In this document: piece after piece, positions 1 through 13,179 of the stretch
Layout of the letters: the number at the start of each line of letters is the position of its first letter
Position numbering within the stretch: position 1 is the stretch's first letter
Assembly (NCBI GenBank): GCA_030549775.1
Contig: CM060175.1
Location: 79,578,245-79,642,244, forward strand
Source of the DNA: Tamarix chinensis
Lineage: Eukaryota > Streptophyta > Magnoliopsida > Caryophyllales > Tamaricaceae
Length of the DNA: 64,000 nt
Direction: 5' to 3'
Translations under genes and position numbers: made by a program
The notes under the pieces: generated by a model
Seen by the model: the letters and a program-made list of their open reading frames with translations, nothing else
Told to the model about the DNA's origin: nothing
Database searches by the model: none

Positions 1-1261
1 TGGAAGGAAGACAATTCGTCCATCAAGCATAGGATAGTGTAATACAAATGTATGGATTGACAAGATTAATGGGTTATTATAATTTATTATAATGATCACA
101 ACTAGTATATTATATTAACTTAAGGATGGAGACTCAAATAATCTTATTGTCTTTAATATTTCTACCTAGTGTACAACAATAATTGTAAATAATGATATCA
201 CAACAATAGTTGACCGGTCCATACACATAACTAGAAACCCTAATAATAGGTCACCTAATCATTTTGATATGCATACTCCCTTATAAGGCTCATTACTTTT
301 ATAAAGTAGAGAATGATATCTCAAACCTCACATAAGGCATCGGGAATCACATAAGAGGAAAACACCATAGTGGTAAAAAATGGATGTCAAACCTATTCTT
401 GGGTAGATACCTTAAGCGCTACTAGTTTCGACTCAAGATCTTACACTTTAAGTGATCAATGTTTTATCAAAAATTAGGTGAACAATAATCAAAACCCATG
501 GAATAATACTTAATCACTTCTACCAACACAAACCTACTTATTTATTAAGGTCTAATAATACTCATGGACTTGATCCACAAAGGAAATAAGGTCCAAACAT
601 TTAGAGCATAAAAGGCCCACAAACATGCCATTAAGAGCTAATTTAAATAAATGAGGCATTAAAACCTAAGCTAGAGTATTAAGGCATTTAAGCTCAAGTT
701 CTAAGCCATGAATGACACATTTTAAACTTAAATCCCAACACTTATTAATTTCATTTATTTAAGATGAGGGTTGATGCTCAATAATTAAGTCAATGGTCAA
801 CAAAACTCAATAATAAAAAATATTCAATAGTTGACCACAATTAAACCAAAGGCTAAAGATCACACAAGGGTTCACATCTAATGCCAAAGACATTTAAATG
901 ATTGAAACACACATAAGATGAATAACATGCCCCTAAGGTCAACTACTTATTTAGGATTAAGAGAGGTATATTTCATTCTAAAAGGCATACACTTAACAAA
1001 TAGATTACCTATAATAAATGTTAAATATCTTTTATTAGCTTTATTAACCATTTTAAGTAAATATATAAATTCATACATCAATCACTGCCCAAATATCACA
1101 CTTATCCATTTAAACTTACACTTTCATAACCTAATATTCACTTAGATCTCAAAAATTATAAAATTAAAGTATAATGACCTAAATACCCTTATTAACTTAA
1201 AACCATACTAATATTTTTAAAATTCATAACTCACCCTAAAAAACTTCAAACCCTAACATAT

Positions 1262-4200
1262 TGTAATACCACAAATTTTAGATAAACCTAATCTTGAGTG
1301 ATATACATTGTAACCTAATCCTAATCTCGAGAAACTAATATTTTCACCTTACCCTATTTCTCTAACCCTAAAATTTTGACCTAATATATTTAATCAATAA
1401 TTAAACTATCCTAATGTCATAACCTAAAAATAAATTAACCTTATTATAATAAAAAAAACTAAACCTAGTATCTCCTCTTTTTCTTTTCCTTTTTTCTCTT
1501 ATTTTCCCTTTTTCTTCCTTCGATCAAACCTTCTCTTTTTCCTTCCCCCCTTCTTTTTGCATGAAACATTATCCTTAGACAATGCCTGCCACACCCTCAT
1601 CATCCACCAATCCACTCCCTACCTCATCACTCTTATCTCCTACGATTGTGGGTTGAGATTGAAAATCTCACCCAATCGCACCCTCTCTTTCTCCCCATCT
1701 CTGCATGCATGTATATGCATATATATAACGAGTAATAAATGCTCCCCAACCATCTCTTTTATCCCTTCATTTTCTGTAGAAACTCCACCACCAAGTTCTT
1801 TCTTTCATTTCCCTCATCTTCACCATCACCAAAACATCCCCAAAAAAACCACCATCGACATCCCTCATCAAAACACCACCCTCACCACTAGTGAATTTCA
1901 CCAAACCTCTCCTATAACCAATGGCCAAAATAGTTGGTGCACCACCCCACCTTTTGGCCAAACTCGCCATAGCTTCCTCTTTATTTTCTTTCCTTGGCTG
2001 CAGCACCAACAACTGAACACCACCCCACCATTCAGACACACCAATCACAATCCACACTCCATCTTTAGCTAATCACATCACAGTAGTCCCTTAACAGTGA
2101 CACACATTATCGTTGTTTTTCTCCTTTCCCTTCCACCTCCCACCATTGCTTTCCTCTACCCTTCGTCCCCTTTGGCCATTGTTCACCACCTAGAAATGGA
2201 ATCTTGTGTTGGTTTCACCCCCTTAGCTCAACACTTATTGTCATTCCTCTCTACTTGGTTGTGCAAAGTTTTGTTGAATCACTCATTTGGCTTGTTTCAA
2301 TTTTCCTTGATTGTTTTACCCTCCATTCCTTTAGATTTTTGAATAAATATGCTATTCAATCCTAAAGGTTTTTTTTAATTGTGGTTTCTGAGGTGATTTT
2401 CTGGAAATTTTAGATAAGCATGCTTAAAGACTAGAGTTATTTTTGTAAGCATAGTTGTCGTAGTCTAGGATTTTTGTTGCTAAGTGGCATACATGATTTT
2501 TTGCAATACCAATTTATTATTAGTACGTGCTTAAATGATTGATTTTTAATACTATGGTATGAGATTTGATATTGTATGATGGAAAAATAAGTAAGTTAAG
2601 GATATTGCGATATTATATGATAATATTTAGTATGGAAACCCTTGGTGTGATATATAGTTTTAATATGGGTTTATGAAGAAAATATGAGTTTTTAATGAGT
2701 ATAATAAGGTTTATGGAGATAATTTTGCCAGGATATGTAAGATTTGCATGAAATAAGGGCTTATGTTATTAGTAAGGACATTTTGGTCAATATGGATTTA
2801 ATATGGGGATCATGGTATTTTAATGTGTTGTATTATTTAAAATATACTAAGGAATTTATATGAAGTGTTTAGTGTATTCGTGAATGGCCTAAGTTTAATA
2901 AAGTATGACAAGGGCTTGATTTGGGAACAATAACCCTAAAATAGGAAGGTTATTATCACATGTGTGAAACGGTGGAGTTAGACCACAAAATTTAGATATA
3001 TTGTTAGTATTAGTGTTTTTGGAATTTATATTAAAATTAATAACTGTATGATCCTTACAAAAAAATTTATGATGGATATGTGAAATTAAGGTATATAAGC
3101 CCAGGAATAGTAACTCTTGAAATAGGGTTACTATTGCTTGTGCAAAACTTTAGATTTAGGCCTTGATTTTTTTATATATTTTATTAATGATATTTGAGAT
3201 ATTGATACTAAGTTTGGTAGACAAAAGAGTAATAGAAGAAGAGTTATGACTAAAATGTGAAATTAGAGTTTTAAGGGAATATAAAGGTCTTAACTCTAGA
3301 GAATGACCTTAGGATCTTTGTGATATGCGTTACCTACTTAAAATGTGTTCTATACTTTTCAAATAAATCATTAATAAGAGATTTATCATTTAAAATGAAA
3401 GATCACGTGAGGCGGGCCAAGGTATTTTATGGGCACGTTCCATCGGACAATTAAGAGATGCATCATTCCTTTCCACTGGATTAAAAATTAAAAATAGCGG
3501 GACACTAAAATCAAGGTGAAAGGTAATATGATTTGAGATAAGTAACCTAATGGATAAGATATTAATGAATTAAAGTTGAAGAATACATGAGTAAATGTTT
3601 CATCTGTTCCATCAGACGATAATAGCTCATGTGTGTTGTCCTTAAAAGGTGATTTAAACTATTCCACTAGACTAATAATAGTGCCTTAGAAGTGTTTTGC
3701 CCTGAGAGGTGTAGGGTTCATTCCACCGAATGATAATAGTGGCTTAGGTTTGTTGTCCTTGAGAGGTATTTCAAAACGTTCCACGTGTTTAACAATAGTG
3801 GGGTCTCTAAACTCAACATAAATAAAAAGAATAGGAATTGTTATATCTAATAAAGAGGCCTGGATCAGTACTTACCTTGTGATATTTTATGTGTTTCACA
3901 TGTGTACTTATTCACTACTATGCATGTATGTATTTAATTGCATCCTTGAATAAATAATATTATTGCCTTGCTTAATACACTGCGTACTGACTATCCTTTT
4001 TATGGGTGTTACTTATTCCCATGAGCAGACGACCCTAACGCTTTTGTGCAAGTCATTGAGGACTAGTTGGATGATTTTGCTGCCTATCATATTTTGTATG
4101 GGTAGAGTGATGTTTTGTATTAAGGCATGAGTGTAGAGTCATGTTATTTGAGGAATAGTTTTATCCAGATACCTTTTTAGACTATTAGCTCTATGGTATC

Positions 4201-4438
4201 CCTTTTATTTGTATTTCATTGTCCTTAGAGTTAAACTTTTAACTCATGTTTAAGTTTATAAAGCTACTCTCATTTCTATTTACTCAGTTTTACTTTTAAT
4301 GGTTTTAGTTTTATGGTTGATATGAGAATGATATGGTAAGTCAGAATTACATTGATTACAGCAGTAACATCTGGTACTTTGGTTATAAGCATCCGCTATA
4401 AAATAAAATTTCTTAGTAGTAAAATTTATGGTGTTACA
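1262..4438 (+). mobile_element. Solo LTR (3.18 kb), plus orientation, nested in the left-edge LTR
   Basis: It starts TGTAATACCAC (1,262) and ends GGTGTTACA (4,438), the inverted terminal pair typical of Tekay/Del-like plant LTRs. The flanks are catat (1,257-1,261) and tatat (4,439-4,443), a 4 of 5 match that fits an aged 5-bp target-site duplication. The internal order is pyrimidine-rich segment (1,470-2,200), AT-rich middle, tandem GTTCCA modules (3,430-3,810), and a tail with a cagcagtaacatc motif about 80 bp before the end, matched in other LTRs here. No internal retrotransposon region lies on either side, so LTR-LTR recombination is the likely origin. Confidence 0.72.
3405..3815 (+). repeat. 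LTR-internal tandem modules (GTTCCACCGGA / ATAATAGTGG type)
   Basis: Roughly five degenerate units of 70-80 bp follow each other. Each has a ttcca(t/c)c(g/a)ga core, an (at)aatagtgg core and, in most, a tgttgtcctt-gagaggt stretch. The same module recurs in LTRs at 26.8-27.0, 35.5-35.9 and 62.7-63.1 kb, in the orientation expected from each LTR. Confidence 0.65.
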
Positions 4439-6867
4439 TATATTATGTACCAAATTTTATGTAAAAGTTCCAAGGAATACAATGGCACACTTAAAACTTT
4501 CAAAAACATTTTTTTAATGCCTAAAATACCCTTAAACGAGATGTGGCCTAAAACCTAAAAACTAAATGAACTATAAATGCTTCAAAATTCACACCCTATT
4601 TTCTATACCCTATTATACATATTATGACATACTTAGATAAAATTAAAACAACTAAAACTCATAAAATAATAAGGTTGACAACCAAACCACATAGGTTAAG
4701 GCATATTCATTAGAGACCAACACGATACCTGTCAAGTATTAACATCATATTCATCTATGTTCTAACATACATAGAAATATATTAAAATCATACAAATCAT
4801 CCTCTCATAAAAAATTCATGCATCTACACATAAGATAGAAACATACATATGCCACACGATAATTTTTATGATATTATGTCATGCTTGTAATCAAAATAAA
4901 GCTAATCAATCAAGAAATGACATATAATAGACCTATCACAAAATTCTAGTTCTATGGGTTAGCTTAGCTACAAAAATCCTAAGCTCCTAAGTAAAGAGAT
5001 ACCGAGCTAATCACCACCAGATGAGCCTCTTTATCACCTTCACAAAGATATAAGATAAAAGAGTTAAACTAGTATAATAAATGAAAATAATGAAAGGGGA
5101 AAGAAAAGAACTAAAAAGGGGGTGAATGATCTCTAGAATCATAGAAGCTTGAAGATCAAACACTAAGGGAGGTGAAAGGATGGAAGGCGCTTGACTTAAG
5201 ATGGTAGGAGACAAAAAAATAAGAGGAAAAGAGAAAGGGAAAAGGTCAAACCACAATAGATAGCATGTAGGCTGACATCAACAATAAAATGTACCTAGTA
5301 GAAATAGTTTAAGGCTTATTGGAAAGTGAGAAAGGAGAAGGAAAAGAAGGTGATAAATGCCACAATAATGGGGCAAATATGGGTGGTAAAAGTAGCCAAA
5401 CATTCAAGGAACAAGACCCAGTAGAAATTACAAGGAGAATCGAAGTGGATGCAACCAAAACATAGGTAGTGACTCAACCAAAAATCAATAGCAAAAATAT
5501 CCCAAAGTTGCTTTGTGGAGAGGGAACTAAGGGAAAAGGGGAAAATAAACCTTGATATAAGAATATTAAAATTGTGTGGAGTTAAAAGTATGAATTGTTT
5601 GGATTAAAATTAATTAATAGTAATAGGGATAGGATAAGGAACCAAATAGTATAAAGGGAATCAAATTACAAAAGAGATCAGTTGAAGGGATTGGGTGAAT
5701 AGAAGCTAAAACGTGATTTTATGTGTTAAATCATTCAAACGAGGCACAACTTGGGAAAGATGACATGGAATTTTAAGGGGAGAGTGTTTAGGGAACTATT
5801 TGACTTTAGCATAGTAGGGTGATAGGATTAGGAGCGTGTAAGTGGGCTTGTAAAGCTTTACATATATAAAATCATGATTGTTATATTTTTAATCAAACTT
5901 TTGGTTGAATAAAAAGGCAAGAAAGTAGGAATATGATTTTATGTGTTTAGAGGACTAGTTAGTATAAAAAAGATAGTTATAGGATTGATTATAATCAATT
6001 TTGAATAATTAAATTGTAAGAAAATTCAATAATGGGCATTTATTAAAAAAAATAGCAAATGATTTCTAAAAATTATTAAAATTAATGGAAAGATGAAGAA
6101 ATTTATAAACTAAATTATATAATAAAAAAATACAATTGTAGAATATTTGAAGGTTGATGGATGTAAAATGAAAAAAAAAATGAATAATACACATAAAAAC
6201 GTTTTCCCACAAGGGTGTGAAATAAAACACAAATGGTTTACAAGAGTAAGGATTGATATAAAATAATTTTAGATAATTAAACATATAAAAATATTTGGTA
6301 TCGAAATTAGCTCAGAGCACAAACATATTAAAATAGATAATAACAACTAAAATCATTTAACCAAGTAAATAGAAGTTTTCGTGGCTTAGCAATTCAAATA
6401 GATCAATAAATCAATGAAAGGTGTGGATATACTTAGAATAATTTTAGGAATGCATACGAATTTCGGACAAAGATTAAATATGCAAAATGACACGGTTAGA
6501 ATAACTACGAATTTTATGACTTTTTACAATGAATAAAATAAACAACATAAATTATATTTAATATGAATGGGAAGGAAATCAATAATAAATTTTTAAACAA
6601 ATTATGAGTCTAATTACCTAGGATAATTAGGGTTTAGATAGATAGGGTATTGCAATATGTTTGGGTAAACGTTTTAAGCTTGATCCAGTGTTTTTCAATG
6701 CCTGTCTTTCAAAAAAAATCTTTAATAAATTTACATTCTAATTATGATAAAATAATTAACCGCAACAACCAAAAATTAACAATTACTGCTCCTCTAAACA
6801 TACAATAATTATCCTATCAACTATTATTTTGTAGATTATTATTTAAACGAATGTGTACCTAATGTGT

Positions 6868-7320
6868 TGTTTGGTTTGGGGTGAATGAGAGTAAATCAAC
6901 TAATTTACTTTCATTCACTCCGTTAGACGACATTTTTAAAAGATTTACCTAAATTCATTAACGTCAAAATTATTTTCTCCTTTCACCTCAATTATTATCA
7001 TTTTTATTAATCTCTAATTTTAGGTGTAATAAAGGTGAAGAGAAAAAAATAAATAAATACAAAATGATTCATAGCTCTAATATCTCTTCTATTTACCCTA
7101 ATTTAATAAAAAAAATTATATAAATGTTATATATATTTTTTGTATTTGTTCACCTTAAACCAAATGTAATTAAAATAATATTCATCTTGATTTATTCATG
7201 ATACGTTAATATTATTTAAATAAAATTTAAAAATATTCACCTTAATTTATATTTATTTTTATATAAATTAATTTTTAATATTTACTATTATTCTAATTTA
7301 TCTTGATCCAAATAAACTTT
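6868..7320. mobile_element. Possible MITE (hAT-like), weak
   Basis: An AT-rich block begins with a tttggtttggggtgaatgag stretch. It ends near 7,320 with a sequence whose reverse complement (gtttatttggatcaagataa) loosely resembles that start. I could not define a clean target-site duplication. The rest is featureless AT-rich DNA. Confidence 0.3.
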
Positions 7321-7782
7321 AAGCATCCTATTCTCCGGTGCATGGAGCTGGCTTCAAAACATGAACAGAATAGAAGTCTCTGAAAATATATGAGTATAAA
7401 TCAAACACCGGAGATAAAATCATCATTCCAGGATACGAATAAATCTAATAAAAATTGCACTAGTTGGCGGAGAGAGTAAAATATCTAATAATTAGCCACC
7501 ATAAAGGTGAGCACTATCGGAAATTCTTCATGATTGATGTGCTTGGCCAAATAGGGGTATTTATTTTTTATATTAATTTTGAATATGAGTATGCTACTTT
7601 TTTAATTAAAAAAATGAATATGCTACTTTAACCAAACATGATTCTGCTGTCTCCTCCTGGACCAGACATAATACTATAGCACACGGTGGTAGTCCCAGCG
7701 CAAGTTGCCTCTCTGATGCCATGCTTAAGCATTAATATTTTGGTCAAACAATATATCCGAGTTCTACCGAAGATGCATTAAC

Positions 7783-8197
7783 GGATTGTTTGTTACGTGA
7801 CGATAAGAGTTTAAAAATTAAGAGGCCAGAATAAAAATAGAAATAATTGATTGTCCATTGATTTATTTATTTATGCTATTAAATTTGATATATAATGAGA
7901 ATAATTAGGAAATAATTTTTTTTCATAATTATTATGTAAAAATGAGATAAATAATAAAATTATTACATTATTAAAATACCTTTTAAATTTTAATATTTTT
8001 TATTTTCTAATTTCACTAAACAGCTGCTCAATTTTAATAAAAAAAAATATTATAGTTTACACATAATTTTTTTAATCAATTTTCACTCTCATTTAGCACA
8101 CTCCTACAGAAATGAATCGGTGGAAATAAACCCTCCAATTCTCATTACTATTTTCTCATTCACGCCCCCTAATCTCAACGAAACAAACGGGCGTTAG
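7783..8197. mobile_element. Possible MITE with GTTTGTT termini, weak
   Basis: The left terminus ggattgtttgttacgt and right terminus aacgaaacaaacggg are approximate inverted repeats. The flanks gcattaac and gcgttagt are similar but not identical. The interior is AT-rich with no coding potential. Confidence 0.35.
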
Positions 8198-8778
8198 TGG
8201 ACTACAATAGGAAATATTCTCGCGACGATGCGAGAAGCCACGATAAATGACCTAGCTTTTGTTGTGATTAATTAATTAATTAATTCTCTTCGGTTAGATT
8301 TAGATTAGATGAGCTGGCTGTATTGAAGCAGCTAAATAAGCAGCATCATTGAATTTGAATAGTACGGCATTTGTGAAGTTGGACATTAGTTTCCTAGCGC
8401 ACTTGATTGAGGCCTTCGCCGGTTTTGACCAAACTCTGGAGCTGTCTGAAGCTCATACGTGTTGATTTTATTAAATACCGGCCTCATAAAATAAACAAAT
8501 ATGGTAATCGTCGCCACTCGTTACAGATATTTTCTACTTAACATATATTCTTATACATTACAATGATAGATTTGGAGTTTGATTTGTTGAAATTTAAATG
8601 TTAGTTGTTTAAAATTATTTGTTATATACATAAATCAAACTTTTTTTTTTGCATTTTTTTTATAAATTTGGAGGGTTGAAGGGAGAGAATTGGTTGAAGA
8701 GGAAGAAGAATAGCCAACAAGTGAAGTACCCGTTGATACGCTTATATAACAGTGTCCCTCCCACCCTCACCTTCACAT
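8198..8778. other. AT-rich spacer, nothing identified
   Basis: This holds a short (TTAA)n run near 8,266-8,285 and otherwise non-repetitive AT-rich sequence. Together with 6,655-6,867 and 7,321-7,782 it is one of the few stretches with no obvious transposon signature. I see no coding region, RNA gene or convincing promoter. Confidence 0.4.
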
Positions 8779-9184
8779 AGAGATGACAAATTTTTCCGAG
8801 GGTTTGAAATTTCATCGAAAATTTTTTGTTCGGGTTCGAGGATTCTTAATGAGAATTTTTTTAGAGACAAGGCGGGGATGGATTTGGAGTTTTCATCTCC
8901 GAACCAAGCCCGAATAATTTATATATATATATAATTTTTTATAGAATATAAATTAAAAGTATAATAAAAAAAGGTTTGAGAATCGGGTATAAAATTAGGT
9001 TTCGGAAATCGGGTCGGGTTTTAAGATCAGGGATAAAAAATAAATCGGGGATCAGGTCGGGTATGAGGATTTGATCCCCGCAGGGATCGGGTCGGAGAAT
9101 CTCCAATAAAAAAAATCGGAGATTGGATCGAGTTTAGGGATTATTTTTCTTATTGGATCCCCGACCCGCCCCGTTGTCATCCCT
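8779..9184. mobile_element. Non-autonomous TIR transposon rich in GGTCGGG/CCCGACC
   Basis: The left end agagatgacaaa and right end gttgtcatccct form terminal inverted repeats (AGRGATGACAA). Flanks are accttcacat on the left and accctcacat on the right, a 9 of 10 match taken as the target duplication. The interior is dominated by short repeats of cgggtc, ggggat and gatcccc. No transposase is encoded. Terminal shape suggests a hAT-like MITE, but the exact TSD length is uncertain. A 60-codon frame over its left part is fortuitous. Confidence 0.55.
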
Positions 9185-9189
9185 ACCCT

Positions 9190-10900
9190 CACATTAATGA
9201 CAAAAAAACTTCCAAATTCATGATATAAGAACGGTCAAGTTTATGACAAAAATACACTCATAAGTTCATAACACATGAAAATAGGGTCACAAAGAAAAGA
9301 AAATGCATGTGTTCCTTCTTAAATATTGCGTTTTTTTTTATGTTAGGTTTATTATGTAAATTGGTTAGACTCATTCCTGAAAAAGAAAAAAAAAGGTAGG
9401 TTCATTATGTTAAAACTTAATGTTCAGGTTGAAATCGTATATACATTTTAATGAACATGTGTGTAATTGCTTATGTATTTACTTCTTTTAATGTAATTAA
9501 TTTTACTATTTAATGAACTGAACCTAATATAAAATAGTAAGTACATAAATAATAGCACACATTTTTAGAAAAATGCTCAACATATACCTTCTTAGGCCGA
9601 AAATCAAAGATTTTACATAATAAACCTAATTCTTTTAAGGAATGAACCTATCCAGTTCACCTAATGAACCTACCATTTTTTTTAACGTAATCAATTAATA
9701 TAATGAACCTAACTGGTTTATATAAACAAACTAACAATTAAACACAGATTCACGTGTTCATTTAGATGCTAGAAACATACATTTTAAAGTTTGAAGATCA
9801 ACAATTAATGTATTGAACCTTAATTAAAAAGTGAAATGAACCCAACATAAAAAAGTAAGTGCATAAGCAATAACACACATGTTCATTAAAATGATCAACA
9901 CATACCCTTTTAGCCTAAATATCAAGGTTAATATAATGAACCTAATTCTTTTAAGACATAAACCTATTTGGTTTACATAATGAACCTCACATGTTATGAA
10001 CATGAGGTTTTTATTTTTTTGGGGTCATGAACTTGAGCTTCGTGTGTCATGAACTTGGAGCTTTTTTGTTATGAAATTCACATGTTATGAACTTGATCAT
10101 TTTTGTCATGAACCTCACATGTTCATTAGGAGTTTTTAGCTCTCCAACATTACTTTCAATCTGTTGCACCCCTAAATTTGAGTTTTTTCCCTAATCGACT
10201 CATATGACTTTTATAGATTTTTTTCGAAATGTGAGAAATATATATGTTACATGTCATAAACATGGGTACTTTTAATCACAAACATGTGAGTTTTATGTTA
10301 TGAATATGATATGTTCATTGAATTTTATGCACTACATACTCAACCTAACTCTATTGTGGAATGAACCTGAATGATTAACACACTAAACCTAACTCTATTA
10401 TGGAATGAACCTAAACAATTAATATGCTAAAACTGTCTTGTTATGAGCATATCCGTTGTATACCTTGAACCTGAGCTTTTTGTGACATCAATTTGTGAGT
10501 TTTATTCTATAAACATAATCATTTCATGTAATGTTTATAGAAATTTTATTTCATCTTCAGAATGTAATATATGTATGTGTTACATGTCATGAACTAGAGT
10601 GCTTTTAATTATGAATCTTGGAGTTTTATGTTATGATCCTAAACGTGTAACATATTGAAAAATGTTGAAAATAAACCTTTTAAAATCTAAACATCAACAA
10701 TTAACTTAATGAACCTCATTGTTTGATGAAATAAATCTAAACATAAATAAGTAAATAAACAACGACACATATGTTCATAAAAATGCTCAACATATACCTT
10801 TTCAACTTGAACATCAAGGTTTAATGTAATGAAACTAAATCTTTTAAGGAAAGAACCTAACCAGTTTACATAATGAATCTAACATAAACACTAAAACCTA
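9190..10900 (+). repeat. Left inverted-repeat arm, modular
   Basis: It contains several alternating blocks: direct modules (about 9,270-9,510), inverted modules (9,520-9,730, 9,830-9,990, 10,640-10,880) and a gtcatgaac/gttatgaac-rich block (10,010-10,330). The segment acatgtcataaacatgggta near 10,250 is mirrored by right-arm copies near 14,040, 15,130 and 15,385. Confidence 0.6.
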
Positions 10901-11110
10901 AACCTAAAACCATAAACCCATAAACCCTTACCCTCCAAACCCCAGACCCTAAACTCTAAACCCTTAACTCCAAGCCCCAAAAACTAAACACAAATCCTTG
11001 AACCCTTAACTACAAACCCCAAACCCTTAACCTAAATACCCTTAACCCTCTAAAACATTAACCCTAAATCCAAAACCTTTACCCTTTTGCCATAAACCTT
11101 TATTAATTAA
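10880..11110 (+). repeat. Degenerate telomere-like tract (CCCTAAA-type)
   Basis: About 230 bp of imperfect aaaccctaa/aaccctta units, for example cataaacccataaaccctta and taaccctctaaaacattaacc. The plant telomere unit is CCCTAAA; no perfect long array is present, so this is an interstitial, degenerate stretch at the inner edge of the left arm. Confidence 0.6.
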
Positions 11111-11289
11111 CCATAAACCCTTGTAATTTACTTTAATATAATATAATATTTATTAATGATTTTTTTATTATAATTGGCAAATGGATGGTAGATGATGAAA
11201 ATTTAAGGATATGAGGAAAGTTATTCCTGCTATGAATAGGGTGGCAAAGAGGATGGTCAATGCTAATGCTAAAGCATGAGTTGTTATAG

Positions 11290-13150
11290 AATGCAAGAAC
11301 AAGCCTCACGGTTCATATATAGATCACATACCACACAAGGAGGATTGTGGCATCCATAATGAGGGAGATTTTATTGGTACTAGCACATCCAACCATGTAG
11401 GAGGATTTGCTTCCTCATTAGCATCAGATGACAATTAGCGATTCATTGAACTACAGGTGAGGGTAAACTAATCCCTAATATTCTCATTAGTTTTAAGGGT
11501 TGTGTAGCATATGTTTTATGGAATAATTAGCAAGTAATATTTATTATCATACAAATTTCTTAATATTCTTTTACCATGTAATTTATTATTAGAATTTTCC
11601 TTTTGTCGTAGGAACCACATTCCGTGTTGAGGGTCTAGTTAAGATTGAGAAGCCTTAAAAGGCTACAACAAGATGATGCTACCATGTGTGTTATGTTTGA
11701 TTATTTTGAGACCATTGGCTTGAAGCCTTTGCGTGAGTCATACTTTGACCTCCATAACTTTATGTTCATCTCCACTTTTGTTGAGAGGTGGTTCCAAAAG
11801 ACCAGTAACTTCTACCTTCCATTTATCGAGATGATTATTACCCTATATGACGTAATTTATATTATGGATATGAATTTTCATGGGTATGAGTGTACTAGAA
11901 AACATTTTGGTAGACATATTGACTTTGTGGAGCTTCTTATTGACATGTATGATGAATGCGAGTTAATGATAAAGGGGGATTTTTTTTAAGGATACCTCAT
12001 TCGCGTTGGATGATAACTTTTTATGAGCTTATGAATGAGTGGATTTTTGATGATGAGTCTTATACTTAGTTTTATTTATGGTACCTACTTTATCATGTAC
12101 TAGTTGTAGACAAGTCCAACAACTATTCTCCATTACTAGTGGTGAGATTAGTAACCTATATGAGTAAGTTAGGTGAATAGGCATTTAGAGTTGAAAATTT
12201 AGCATATTTTTTTATTGGGAGCTTGAGATACCATCTATAACTAGGTGTAATCAATTAGGCAATCGCACCACATTGCTGGAGGTACTTATTTATTACTAAT
12301 TATTGTTATTAAAATAGTTTAATTTATTTTGTGAGCTTTATAAATATGTACATGTATGGATTTATGAGCATTTTACTTGCTTTTGTTTGAGTTTTTCTTG
12401 TACATATAAGTCATTAGATGATGTCAGAGCGATGAGATAGGATACTTACGCTTCCACTTGAGTTAATAGATTACCTAATTCAATATAGGAGGCAAGTCAA
12501 TATGCTAAGGATTAAACTAGTGAGTGATATACTTTGTTGATGGTTTTCAATTATAGTAAATGTTATGAATAATATTAATATTATTTTGCATGAATTTGTT
12601 GGTTAATTTTTTTTACCATTAGATAAAGATCTAATGTCTCTAAATCTTAAGTCAATATACCAAGTAAGCTTACGCTTTATGGATATTGTGGAGCCATATA
12701 TGCCAGATTGATTTATCTATCAATTTGGCTACCCCAAACTCATCCAGATCTCTCTTATTGTACTAGCTCATGGATTCTACCATAGTGCAAACATAAAGAA
12801 GTATAATTCCAATTACTCCAACTATTCATCATTCTAGAATATCTAGTCACATCATCAACTAGACTTTAATGCCCATATAAGTAGATGTACATATCCACAT
12901 GATGCCTCGTCTCACTACCTTTCTTGGTTCCATCATCAGATTGATCCAATAGTCCATCATGTAGCATATGATGGAAGATCAAGTGAAACCATAAACATTA
13001 GGATAAAAGTAGTGATGAATAATGAATTGATGGATGGTTACTACCACTGGTTCAAAGAAGAGAAAAATGGTAGAATTGATTAAACGATTGGTTTTGATAA
13101 TCTAAAGAAGGTCTACTTTACGATGAGTAGGATTCCATTCTCTTATAGTG
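11290..13150 (+). pseudogene. Decayed plant mobile domain (PMD, MAIN-like) gene
   Basis: The longest clean piece is a 114-codon frame at 11,645-11,989. It contains GLKPLRESYFDL, then FVERWFQKTSNFYLPFIEM and ITLYDV, matching the PMD core pattern (hydrophobic-ALVERW-x-E-THTFHLPFGEMTITLxDV). Past a stop at 11,989, shifted frames keep PMD-like residues: a YLLYH..VDKSNN segment near 12,080-12,125, a YFFIGSLRYHL segment near 12,205-12,240, and EPYMPD..IYQFGYP near 12,685-12,735. A short upstream exon (about 11,300-11,455) may precede an intron ending in ag at about 11,612. Frameshifts and stops make it non-functional. PMD proteins occur both as host silencing factors (MAIN/MAIL1) and within transposons; here the flanking inverted arms favour a transposon origin. 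Confidence 0.7.
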
Positions 13151-13179
13151 AAAGTAGCATAATAATTTAGGGGTAAAAT

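Larger units (their letters stand above)
1..6654 (-). mobile_element. LTR of a Ty3/gypsy-type retrotransposon, partial, minus orientation
   Basis: The right end reads gggtattgca at 6,645-6,654, a decayed form of the GGGTGTTACA terminus that bounds most LTRs in this window. The body carries hallmarks seen on the same strand in the other minus-oriented LTRs: a TTACACTTTAAGTGATC block near 440-460, runs of short AATACCC phrases (about 1,150-1,260 and 4,500-4,560) and a purine-rich stretch (about 5,040-5,560). The element runs off the left edge, so its length and TSD are unknown. A solo LTR (1,262-4,438) sits inside it. No coding capacity is present; short frames in it are compositional. Family assignment rests on terminus and architecture only. 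Confidence 0.55.
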
